From assembly GCA_000310025.1 (NCBI GenBank), contig FN649748.1, positions 776,152 through 840,151 on the forward strand: a DNA stretch of 64,000 nucleotides, given 5' to 3'. This document shows positions 39,101 through 49,950 of this stretch, piece by piece. Made by a program: the position numbers and the translations under genes. Under the pieces are notes generated by a model, which was not told the DNA's origin, searched no databases, and saw nothing but the letters and a program-made list of their open reading frames with translations. Within the stretch, counting starts at the first letter, position 1, and every line of letters begins with the position of its first letter. Source of the DNA: Ectocarpus siliculosus (taxonomy: Eukaryota > Sar > Phaeophyceae > Ectocarpales > Ectocarpaceae).

Positions 39101-42100
39101 CCGGTCTCCTTCCCATTTCTTGAGCAAAGGTTCGCCGATGGAGCCCCATAGCAGGGTATGTGTCGTGAGCACGGGGTCTGTACAATAATGGATGTTGAAG
39201 GGGGGGGGGGGGGTAATTGGGTTCCTACAACCTAGATGCATCCTGCGTAGTCCCGAACCATGATGATTCACACGCCTGGAAGGACAAACCGGGCACGTGA
39301 TCTATTCGTAACGTTCGTATCTCTTGCTTCTTCGTCTGCAAGGGGTGACCTATACTCCTCTCAGTTGCTCGGTCACTTCCTGACTGCGAGCGAGACAAAA
39401 GGTTCTCCTTTCGTAACTATTTTCACGTCTAAAAGCCGCACCCAAACTCCCCTGCTTGCCATGTGGTACAGGGGCTCCTAGGTCTGGAAATTCCATCTAT
39501 CCGAATGATTCCCCTCTTCCCTGCTACGAACACCAACCGCCACATACAACGTGTTTGTCTTCTAGAGGTTGCCATAGCTGTGTCTCGACGTACTGGGCGA
39601 TGGAATGCTGTGTGGTCGTTCCCCACCCCAGAAAAACAAGATCAACCCAGGTGAACAACTCTGAAGAGAAGGCCACCCGCGCGGCGCCAGCATGAGGAAA
39701 AAATAGCACGGGCATACAGCAGAAGCAGCAACTGCAACCACAAGAATAACATGTAACAGCATCACCACCACCAACAGCAACACGACCAGCAAACAGCAAC
39801 AGCAAAACAACTGCAACAGCAACGACAAAGTCAAAACCAAGGAGCAAGGGACTCGACTCACAAACGATGGCCAGTCTTCTGGCGAGCACGTGATGCTTGT
39901 TGTCGAGGATTATGTTCACCCCGACGGTGTAGCTCAAGACGAGCAGAATGAGGCAGGACAGGGTCCATTTGATCGCCTCGTACTCGTTGAACTGCTTCCG
40001 GACACGCCTCAGCTGACGGCCGCACACGAACCTGAAAAAGAGACACCAGAGAACACGTGTAAGACACAAAGGGGGTCTTGTGGATGGAAGCCAAGTGTAC
40101 GCCACCACCACCACCACCACCACCAACAGCAACAAGAACAAGAACAAGAACAAGAACAAGAATGACGGCAACGACGACGACCACAACGGCAAGGCCAACG
40201 ACAGCGACATCGACAAATACATCACCAAGTTGAAACAACGACGTCAAATTTTGCCATCGAGATTGGGTTTTCGTCGCTTGGTAACGACGTTGTAAAACAA
40301 GCCGCCCCCCCCCCCGGTGTTTGCCATCCGGGTTGGTTTTTGTCCGTCGCTTGGCAGCGATGTTGTAAAACAAGCCGATCACTTCGTGAGCTCAGCAACA
40401 AGGTTGCAACTACCGCTTTTTGTGTTGCCTTTTTTTTGCGGTAACCATGAATGGTGGTGGAGTAGATTATGTTGCACGGGGTCGAGAACCCTCACTCCGC
40501 GCAAAGGGGATAATCACACCACGTTGTGTTAAATTGGCCAAGCACCCTCGAGGCAGTTACACAGCAGTGCTTATAATTGTCTCTGGAAGTGGACGCACCA
40601 GAAAATAACCTAAGTCATACGCAGCTGTCATCCGTACGCAAGGAAGCAGGCACAAGATGCCGAACACCCTTAGCAGGATGCAGCTCACCCTTCATGCGAA
40701 TCGCCGAATACCTCACGGCGCTTCGCGCTTGGTGATGTGAGAGTCTGGTTCGGTGAGAACCTGGCGTGCTCCGTCCCGGCTGTGTAGGGATGCGAAGTCA
40801 TTGGTCTAGCGACTACGGCATGAACAACTATGAGTATCCCCTCCCCCCCCCCCTCTGCTCACCAAAGAAAGCAGATGGTGTAGAACCCCACGGCGTTCAT
40901 CCCCAAACCCACGGTCCTCGAAGTGCTCGTGGTGTTGCACGAGTTGATAGTCTCGTCGAAGACGTAGGCACCGGGAACAAGCAGGGCAATTAGCGGCGGA
41001 ACCAGGCTGATGCTCGAAAGCAAGAAGATCTGACCCCTTATGGTTGAGTGGCGAGGCGTGGTCAGCAACAGGTGGGGCAGAGCGGCATCCAGTCAGCATC
41101 GCCGCGGCGTCTCAACCAACGCGTGAGGCAAAAGGCCGAAGAAAAGCTTCCCCCCCCTAGTGAATCTACGGGACTCCGCCATTTGGTGCTTCGTAAAATA
41201 TTGATTCATGAAACGGTTCCGATATCTGGTCAGTACCGTCAGACATCCATAACGGCTCAAGCTACGCGAACGCCTCCCGTGCGGTCACAGGTCAACGATC
41301 CGAAAAGTGTACAACTTCGAAAAAAAAAAAGCTACAAGTAGGAGGACCCACAACCCCCGTATGGAAACCAATTATCCCACATAGCCGACGTCCGTCAGAA
41401 CGTAACCAAGACCGGTTTCAAACTATACGGACTGCTTGTCGGCGGTGGTCCCTCCCGCCGTAGAAACAAAAAAAATCTGGCATTATCCATCGTTCTCGGC
41501 CGATGTGTCACGCGTGATTGCTCAACGATGAAGGGCACCGGCACCGAAACGCAACGCCCCTATTTCGGCGCAACGGACATGGCGGAGATGCCGACCGCGT
41601 AACCTCAGACGGCGGGATATGTGAAACGTCTGGGTAAGTGAGACGTAAATAATGACCTCCACAAACACGAAGACCGCAACCCTGTCTTCGAAACGTCGAC
41701 ATTCACGCCGTCGGCATGCTCTACCAGGCTTGTTTCTCAACTCATCCGCAACGGCAATGTCCTCCAAATCAGTAGAGGAGAAACGTCTCTACTAACACAC
41801 GGGAACCGAAGCTCACTTTGGAGACCCCACGTCTTCGTCATGCCTGACCATAATTCTCCACATCAGGTACACCCGGATGAAAAACGCGAACATGTGTATG
41901 CACAGCGTTGACCAAGTCAGTAGTTTCTGTAGAGACGAAAAGGGAGGGGTGGGGAGGGAGACTAAACATGCGCCATAACGATGCCGGGAGGTGCATCACC
42001 GAGATCAGGCAAGCACCCGCCACAGGCATTAAGGGGCGCTGGTGACCAGGCAACGCGAACGGTTCCTACGATGCGAAAAACCTAATAACGCTTGTGTGGA

Positions 42101-43069
42101 TAGGCGTTGCCCAACCAGCGCCAGAGACGAAGGTACACAGGAGAGACAAACAACAACACGGCAGTGGTCAAGAGGGGAACAGGGCGAGAAATGGCCGTCC
42201 CCCTCACGGGACCACCCTGAAACACTCCGTGTGAAGGGAATAAGGTGACCACGACTTATGGGCTCATGACCCCCCCCTCCCCCCCAAGAACATTCGTTGG
42301 GACTCCCGAGAGAGGCGCGTGCGCACCTCTAGGGAGCACTCGGCAAGGAGGTCGCCCTTGCTCCTGTGGACAAAGCCAACGTCCAGAGCATTCGCAAACG
42401 TCCATGCGAAACCCGCGAAAGTCTGCACGCGCATCGGAGAGGGGACACGAAAATATTGTATCGATGAGGCAGCCAGGGTCGGCCGTGGGGGGGGGGCAGG
42501 GAAGATCGAAGCGGGCACATTGAAAATATGGTAGAGGGACGGTGTAGGCGACAGAAGGATGTAGAGAGAGTCCGCTTGCGGGCGGCAATTTCGATTTAGC
42601 GGAGCATCATCGAGAGAGGTAAATCTCGGCGACAGAAACAACACCATGAGTACATCCTCGCACAACTCCTGTCCACTTGCCATTACCACGACGAGCAACG
42701 CCAGGTGAAACTGTCGTCGGTTTCTGCATTGCTGTGTGGGGGTGAACAATAACAAACCACCCAACGTTGGATAATGAGTAGCGGCTTCGGCCTCGTCAAT
42801 CCAAGCGGCTTGCTTGGAACACTGACTGAACGATTTTGAGCACCAGCAACCGCAGAAAGAACGACAGTACAAACAGCGATTGGCCGTTTCAAGTACCCAC
42901 CCACCATGATGATGACGATGTCCACGTTCTTGGTGACGTACGGTGGCCAATTCCGCCAGAGAAAGAGGTGGACGCAAACGCCCAGGGCGAGAGCCTGAAA
43001 GGTCCCCACGATTCCCAGCATGAGGTAGTCCACCATGGTCAAGGGCTCCCAAAGCTCTTCGTCCGACAT
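36138..43069 (-). CDS. 7TM-RGS receptor-like gene 4 (ten exons, 430 aa)
   Basis: Exons: 43069-42905, 42422-42327, 41926-41817, 41036-40863, 40031-39862, 39177-39047, 38302-38153, 37608-37555, 36859-36758, 36278-36138 (TGA stop). Sum 431 codons; exon 5 is 170 nt instead of 167, adding one residue after TM6 (DNKHHVLARR). The seven hydrophobic segments, the Cys pair and the CNTT sequon are kept. The RGS domain starts at residue 283 (LKASLAEQL) and includes ELVNFYLDS, VNISEACREEI and YDIFDRARAEVL. The C-terminus is short (about 46 residues in exon 10, ending PPGPCV), unlike genes 2 and 3. Exon 4 uses a less usual AAG acceptor, with a codon GGT where the paralogs have TAC or TAT. A LINE 3'-end fragment abuts the exon 4 donor. 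The ATG is preceded by GTAAGGTAAG. Sequence is closest to gene 5 (LLVPGAYVFDE, GFFGRQ, IVARYIR). Confidence 0.87.
40103..40161. repeat. CAC and AAGAAC repeats in intron 4 of gene 4
   Basis: Perfect CAC triplets followed by AAGAAC hexamers. Another CAA/CAG-rich stretch lies in intron 5 at 39715-39840. Confidence 0.9.
40768..40854 (+). mobile_element. LINE/SINE 3'-end fragment with C-rich tail in intron 4 of gene 4
   Basis: Same 3' module as 30537-30603 (TGCTCCGTCCC hairpin, TTGGTCTAGCGACTACGGCA, TATGAGTA, then a C/T run). It ends about eight bases from the donor of exon 4 of gene 4 and is antisense to that gene. The upstream part (40600-40767) shows no recognisable coding sequence. Confidence 0.6.
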
Positions 43070-46000
43070 CTTACCTTACCCTTTCACGAGATTCGTAGAA
43101 CAAAGACCCGCGAGTCTGGGCTATATACCTTGAGACCTCTCCTGTAACGCGTGCGGGTTGGGGGGTAGATGTTTTGTTCAGGGTAATGAACAGGACGCGG
43201 GAAAGATCTCATCTCGAAAGATGCCCATGCATATGACATGCTGCCGTGTGAATTGACTACGTTTCCCGCCTAGTCTAGTCGATAATGACATGGCAGGGAC
43301 GGAGTGACGCGGGGGAGGGTGAGCTGGGAGCGTTCGTTCGACCGAGACAGTCGGCACTAAGTGTGGCGGCGTGTTGAAGGCCTTGATATGCAGACAAACT
43401 GGGATCCCCTATGTCGGGGTCTACGTCTGGTCATCACACACTGCATCACCCTTCACTGCTGTTCACCGCTCTAACTCGTTGTCACGACTCACACGTTCGC
43501 AACTCAGCTTCCAAACAAGAACGATGGAATCTAATTCGTCCCACAAGTACAATGGGATCTAGTTCGTCCCACCCCATGTGGTCTGTGATGTATTTACGGT
43601 AATGAAGGACTGAACAAGCACCAAGCCTGATCACCCCGATTCTTCCTGTCACCTTGCCTCTACAAACACGTCCTATCACATCCACACCGCCGTAGATATT
43701 AAAAACGATGACTATCAAATCGTCCTGTTGAGCATCGTACCCACACAGGGGAGAGATATCGCTTGCGGTGCTCAGGCGTTAGTGGAAACACGGGCTGGGC
43801 AGGAATGAATTCATTGTTCGTTTCCTGGACTGCTACATATCTATGTGGATAGAGATGTGGAATTCGTGGTGCTCTTGTAATAAACAAACACGGGAGTGGG
43901 CGCCCCGGGGCGCTTTTCAGTACCGAGTGATTCTGTGCGTTTGTTTTGCCAGAGCGTTCGCTAAGAAGATGAGAGAGCGCGATTGCCCCCGACTCCACAT
44001 ATAGACTATGCGACGCAGTTCCAGTGTGGAGCGAATCCGACCACTCACTCTCTGTGTGCAGGTAGTTAGCGGCTCCGTTTCTGTCCAGTTTCCCTTTCCA
44101 CTCCCTTCCTTTCTATCGCAGTCGCTCGCCGTCGCTCACTCCCAGGGAGCACCACTGCTGTAAACGATAAATATGCATAGAATAAACCTACAGCTTGCTA
44201 TGTAAATAAACACCCCTTGCTTGTATGAACACAGAATCGATTATGACAGATATACGTGCGGAGATGGTATCTGTAAGGCTAAAATGACAGTTCCCTGTCT
44301 GCTGCGAAAGGATGACGCCTCTACGCCATATGCGCGCCCACGATCAACTGTTGTGCATGCTCTTGTCAAACCTATATGCACTGTGGGTTTCGACCACTCT
44401 CAAACCACGCTGCATGATCTCAAAAACCACCCCATATTTTCCCGTATTTTTCCGTGAAAATAGGACACGTGGATTTGGGTGTGTGGATATAACAAAAGAG
44501 AAAAACAACCGATCGATAATGATGGTACGCTCTCTTGACCCTTTCGGTGTACACTCTTCGAGGATGACCACACAGCAGGCGACAATCCTCGCGCCGTAAC
44601 AACCTGCGCCATACTGGTCTGGGTGTAGCCACGCTCTGTAGCGCAGCTGCCAGCAAAATTGTCCAGCCGCAGGTACTACTGTGTAGGTATGCATACGCAT
44701 TCCGCGGCAGGCAGGGATCGGAATCGATGCACGTGTGAGTACAGCAGTAGGCTAGTCTGGTGGTTGATGGAGCAATCAATGATGTCGATAACAATGACCT
44801 CGGGGTTGGGCGTGTTCATGAGTATGTTGTAGCTCAACGAGCAGCCGATAGCGACGGCGAAACACGGTGAAACAACCCAACTCGTCCAGCATCCAGCACA
44901 CACACACCTGCTGCCGCCTGCTGACACCTGCGGGAAGAGGCGAGACTGGGTTTCTTGATTCGTGTTGCCACCGCGAGATGAAGATCGTGATGCTCCCGGG
45001 AGACGGCGACGGTACAATAGACGCATTCAAACCCTACTAATACGCTGACCTCGACGTCCGCTGGCACGCCTCGATAGGGTATGTAGCTCGCGTTTCGCTG
45101 CAAAGTGTAGTATGAAAGATCCTGCTCTCTCATCGAAACCGTGATCTACGGAGAACACCAAGAACGACCGCCGTTGTTTCGAGGCGTTATTTATTGCGGG
45201 GAGAAAAGCTACAGTGCCTTCGGGTCGGCCTCCCTCGCTCCCTGCTCCTGCTCGTTTGTCCGTACCTCACGCGCACACAGATGACACAAGTATGAGTGCA
45301 CTGCGTCTCCTTAGCCTCGTCGTTCGGGTTTGGGAGCCACCGGTCGGACCGAGACCACAAAGGGTTGCTGACGATCTGTGTTCGCAAACCCGCCTTATTA
45401 TTTGAAACGTATCTACTATACAAGTAGTACTGCTGTATCCACAGCGTAGACTCTTGTACATACCAGAGACCAAGACCCTCCACTTTGGGGGACCACTGCG
45501 AGACGACGACGGCACACTAAATGGTACAGCAGGTAAGCTCTGTGTTGATACACTAACAACACTGCTGACCGCCGGCTGCGATTGCGCAGGCTGCAACCAA
45601 CTGTGTATTTAAAATCGTTCGACATCATGTGCAGTGGGTTGAAAAAACATGAACAATTTGCGGACCCAAGGACGGCAGTGAAGGGTAGCAGTGCAAGACG
45701 GCGCTCTCGTCCTAACTCCTAGGTTACTAGGTTGCATGAGATATCGCCCTTACATTAACGTAGATACCCCCCCGAAAATGTACACAATGTGCTATTTTTA
45801 GAATCCCGAAACGTCATTTATTTACACACGGTGACATAGATGCCACACCCCACACCCCCTAAGTTGGGCCACATATTATCGACGGAACCCCCGCTCATCG
45901 CACGGTGTGGCACCGCACACGCGTTCGCGCCTACATATTGGAAATTGAAACAATATAGAGGCAAAAAGTCGCGCCGCCGGTTTCAGCGGGGTCAAGTTTT

Positions 46001-46869
46001 TTATCCCCTCCCCAGATTGGACACGGCTGAACCCAGTTCTTTCACCACCTACCTTCGCGCTCCTCACACAGACCTCGTCGTTCCACCAAAGCTCAAGCAA
46101 GTCATACCCTCTATCGGAAAGCTGATTTTACCATTTGATTTTACTTTGGGCCGGAGAAAGGTCTCGCGATCAAATGAACCAGTGCAACCTTTACAGCTAT
46201 TGGGAAGCAACTTCATCCAAGTTGGTGACCCACTTCAGAGGTCTCAATCCGGCCAAAACTCCGCGCCAAATAGTAGAGATAAAAGACCATTGAACGAATG
46301 CATGATGTGCTCGATTTCGGATCTGCACAACAGCGATCGCAGTGGGCCGGCGAAAGTCGGCCCAAATTCAAGTCTAAACTCCAGCAGTCATGAGCCTACC
46401 TCCAACAATATCATGGTAATCCAAGCCATGGAAATAGGCAACGGACTTATTTAGATGTCTTGGTTACCTACTTTGGGTAATCAAACCTGACGGATATTGG
46501 TGTGTGTGCGTCTTTACACGTGGGTAACACATGGACGATGCGCACGCACCACAGCGAGAGTTGTAGCAGAAATGACCAAGTCCGTCGCGGAAAGACTCGT
46601 CCGCGGTGTTATTCCAGGATTTTGTTTTGTTTGTTTTTTATTTTTTTTGTCTTCACTTCAGATCAGCGCTCACAGCACTAGAGCCGTTTACTCCAACCCG
46701 TGGTCACACAGAAGAGCCCCTCTCTACCCTCCCCTCCTGCGGTACTTTGCCTTCGATTTTTTAATGCGAGAAGAGTTCAGCACACTCTTCCCTCTGCGTA
46801 CACACAAACTAGCGCTATCCACTTGGCCAGGAGCGGAAGCGAGAGAAAACTCACTTTGCAAGAAAAGCT

Positions 46870-46930
46870 CGCTTACGCCGGGATTCGAACCCCTTTAGAA
46901 GGTTTCGAGGATACCAACTAAACCCCCGGG
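46870..46930 (-). repeat. tRNA-like fragment (A-box and B-box), probable SINE head or tRNA pseudogene
   Basis: On the minus strand GGGTTTAGTTGG resembles a pol III A box and GGTTCGAATCC is a perfect B box within a T-arm-like sequence. Only about 22 bases separate the two, too few for an anticodon arm, and the T stem does not pair fully. It is therefore not a functional tRNA gene. Confidence 0.45.
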
Positions 46931-47877
46931 GCGACCGGAGCTGCAATGTCTGCCCTAAAAAAATAATAGGCGCGAATACGTGTGAACATGAGAGCGCGAG
47001 ATCACAAGTACACAACTTGCTCGTAAAAGCCATGGAGGCCGACAATGCCATCCAGGGGGGTGTACTTAACAACACTGCTGAAAGCCCCGCGGCTCAGACT
47101 GCAATGGGTAAGACTCCAGCGTCGGCTCCACGCTCCATAGCGTCCTTTTCAACCCGTCCGACGGGGAACGTGCAGCCCCTGCTGAGCCGACTGCCTCAGC
47201 AGCCATGCATGACACCGTACGTACTGCTGAAGCCCGCGGAACAGAATCTACTGCTGCTGAGACTCCCACAGCACCGGCTGCGCCTGCCACCGCGGGTGCC
47301 GCTGAAACCTGCGGAGCAGAGTTTATTGACTCCCGCAGCACCACAGCACCCACGCCCGCACCCGGAAAGGCAGCTCTCCCTCGAACCAACACCCTGAGCG
47401 GGCTACTGCTGAGAATCCTGCAGCAGTACCGCGCTGGGGAGAACCGTCGTACCCCAACAAGCCTGTTTGTGGTCCTTGGATATGAGTCCGATCTGTGCAT
47501 CCTCTGTGGGGGATACGCGTATGGGAAGTATGGGTGTGATGGGTATGTATGCGGTTGAGGTCAAAGTGTGGGGCCTCCGGGTGAGCACACGGTGGTGTGC
47601 TCCCGGCACTTGCTTGAGGGGCTCGCGTGTCGGATACCAGCTTGCCTGAGGGGCTTGCGTGACGGGTATATATAATACATGGTCCTTTTTCATCTGCTGT
47701 CCCTGGGATAACATAGTACCCAGTCTCAACACCACAGACCGCTGAGGGCGGCAGTGCACACTAACAGAGCCCTTGTGGGCAGGGCCTCTGTGGTAGTTGT
47801 TTCTAGCTTTGGTTGGTATGTTGCTGACACTTGCTTGCGTCCTACATAGTTCCCCACGACAAAATTTATTTGAAGCC

Positions 47878-47929
47878 GAAACCAACCCATCAGACTAGTC
47901 AGCGCTGACCAGTCTAATGGTTTGGTTTC
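47878..47929. repeat. 52-bp near-perfect palindrome
   Basis: Arms 47878-47903 and 47904-47929 are inverted copies with three mismatches over 26 bp and no spacer (centre GTCAGC/GCTGAC). It could form a cruciform or be the end-to-end termini of a foldback element. Confidence 0.8.
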
Positions 47930-47939
47930 AGCTCCTTAA

Positions 47940-48360
47940 AGCTTGAGTGATGAACGCAAGTCTTGCAAGTAGTCGCGTCGTCCAGGTACTGGTGTGATAA
48001 CAAGGGTGTGTGAATGGGGTGTGATAACGTCGCCCGTGTGATGAAGGGCGCTCACAGGACCCGGCCTACAGGGTGTGTGATAATTTCGCCCGTGTGATGC
48101 AGCGCGCTCGCAGGACCCTACCCACCGGGTTGTGATACAAATGTTGCCCGGGTGATCCAGTGTGCTCAAAGCAGGAAACCACGTACCAAGGGCGTCGTGA
48201 AAGGGGTGTAAAAAAGGTGTGACACTCTAGGGTGGCACACGCCACTTTATCACGTGCTCTCCCGCGTGCCACCTACAAAGGGCGTTATGAAACGGGTGTG
48301 AAAAAGATGTGATAGCTAGGGTGGCACACGCCACTTCATCACGTGCTCTCTCGCGTGCAT
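47940..48360. repeat. Degenerate tandem repeats with GTGTGATAA and a duplicated unit of about 95 bp
   Basis: 47980-48140 carries several copies of GTGTGATAA/CCCGTGTGATG. Two units (about 48180-48274 and 48270-48360) share AAGGGCGT, GGGTGTGAAAAAG, AGGGTGGCACACGCCACTT and ATCACGTGCTCTC. Related motifs occur at 62850-63050. Confidence 0.65.
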
Positions 48361-49950
48361 TCTCGCAGTATCCTTTGGAGTGCTTCGCACAAACAACAGA
48401 CGTGTAGTGCTGATACCTCATAGCGGTTGTGCAGATGTTGTGTACGACCAAACAATAGTCGGAGTCGGGGGCGGTGTAATGGCCTGAAGACGAAACATTG
48501 CTAGTCCTACCTGGTCGTCTATCTGGCATCCACCCTGAGGAGATGGCAGCAGTTTCGATTCACCTGTATGAATCTCCAAACGCCCCCGCCCGTGTAATGT
48601 GTCCCGAACTACATGTATCTATCTAGCAGGACAAACGACTTCCACCGCACCAAGACACCGATGGTGTGGTCATCGGAATCAAGTTCGCGCATGAAAGCGG
48701 TGCGCATCTCCAGAACCCTGCAAGCATCGTGATTCCACAACTTCCCACACAACAAGCAAACAACAAACATCGGCGAAATAATCCGTCTACACAAACCCTA
48801 CCTACTGCTACATATTGGTCCATCGCCTTCCTAAAAGACGCCGTTCTCTCGGACGGGGTGAACGATATGGTAACAATAATCCGTGCATGCGCACGAGACG
48901 CACGGACGAAAACCAAACAACACGGAAAATACAGCCGTGCAAACAAACAACAGTTTTCTACACGACGTTCGTCGACATACTACATACACGATACCGACAT
49001 CGAGTCATCCCTTCCAGTACAAACCGCGTTCGACCCCTCCCTAGACGCAAAAAGCCATCCGCAGGACGCAAAAAGTCATCCGCAGAGATGGAAAATGCTC
49101 GTAGAATAGTCACTGTAGTCTTCATCGGTGGTTTCAAACCGGAGGCCACACCGGCCTGTCCACCGTCTCCCGGCATCACTCCGGGCGCTGCGGAGCCTCC
49201 TGTCCACCTGGTTCTATCCCGATAGGACCGAAGTGTTTTCCTTGGTCACCGGGTGTGCGCAGTCGATGTGAAGAAAAAAACTATTTGAGCCGCGTCGGTT
49301 GCACCGTGCCACCCGTTCACAGGCCGCGACATCCCCCGCAAGAAGTACTGTGTGCGGTAGATCCTGCGTACAAGCCCTCCCACACTCAATACCCATACGA
49401 CCGGGGGGTCCGTCCTGTTGGTCGTCCACGGACGCCTTCGACCCCAAGCACATACCGCGGTGACTTTAGCACCTTCCAGTCTTCTTCTGAGGAGCCATCC
49501 GATACATGTAGCCTGCGGTGGCAGCACCACGGCCAGTTGCGGCGGGAGCACAACCTGTGTGCGAGCATCACCACCTTCCCTTGCCACCAGCGCCACCATT
49601 TCCATCACCGCCATCAGGCTCAACAGTCATGTCGCCATTCCAATCGTGACACCTCCCTTCATCGACACGATCACTCGCGGTAGCACACGGGACATCCTCG
49701 CACTGCCGCCATCAATGCCACATTTGACAGTAGCATCGAACTCTCCACCTCTCCACTTTGACCTACGGCTTCCCCGCCAGTCCGGATTTCGATAATACTT
49801 ACCTCCAGACCAGAAAACGAAGCGTAAGCGGTCCCGGCAGCTGCTGAGGAGGAGGAACGCGACGAGGGTGTCAACAACTCTCTCACCGGGAGCAAGCAAG
49901 CATGAGTGGGCCCAAAGGAGTGACCCATCGAGAGGAACAGGAAACACACG

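Larger units (their letters stand above)
43070..49950. other. Intergenic, gene 5 to gene 4, repeat-rich
   Basis: 43311-43375 resembles 61492-61560 (GGGAGGGTGAGCTGGGAG core), the shared upstream region of genes 4 and 5. 45840-46454 is an unexplained 204-codon open frame on the plus strand. 47032-47560 is Ala/Pro/Thr-rich and open in several frames, typical of low complexity. 46870-46930 is tRNA-like, 47878-47929 is a palindrome and 47940-48360 has repeated GTGTGATAA-type motifs. No confident gene. Confidence 0.55.

Noticed and set aside
42264-43052. 262-codon minus-strand open frame over gene 4
   Set aside because: It crosses exons 1 and 2 of gene 4 and their intron in another frame; the correct frame matches the paralogs and has splice sites.
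46870-46930. Functional tRNA gene
   Set aside because: There is no room for an anticodon arm and the T stem is mispaired.
47017-47558. Ala/Pro/Thr-rich overlapping open frames as a possible gag gene after a primer-binding site
   Set aside because: The low-complexity CTG/GCA-rich DNA is open in several frames, the tRNA-like sequence at 46.9 kb lacks the TGG start of a primer-binding site, and no LTRs were seen.
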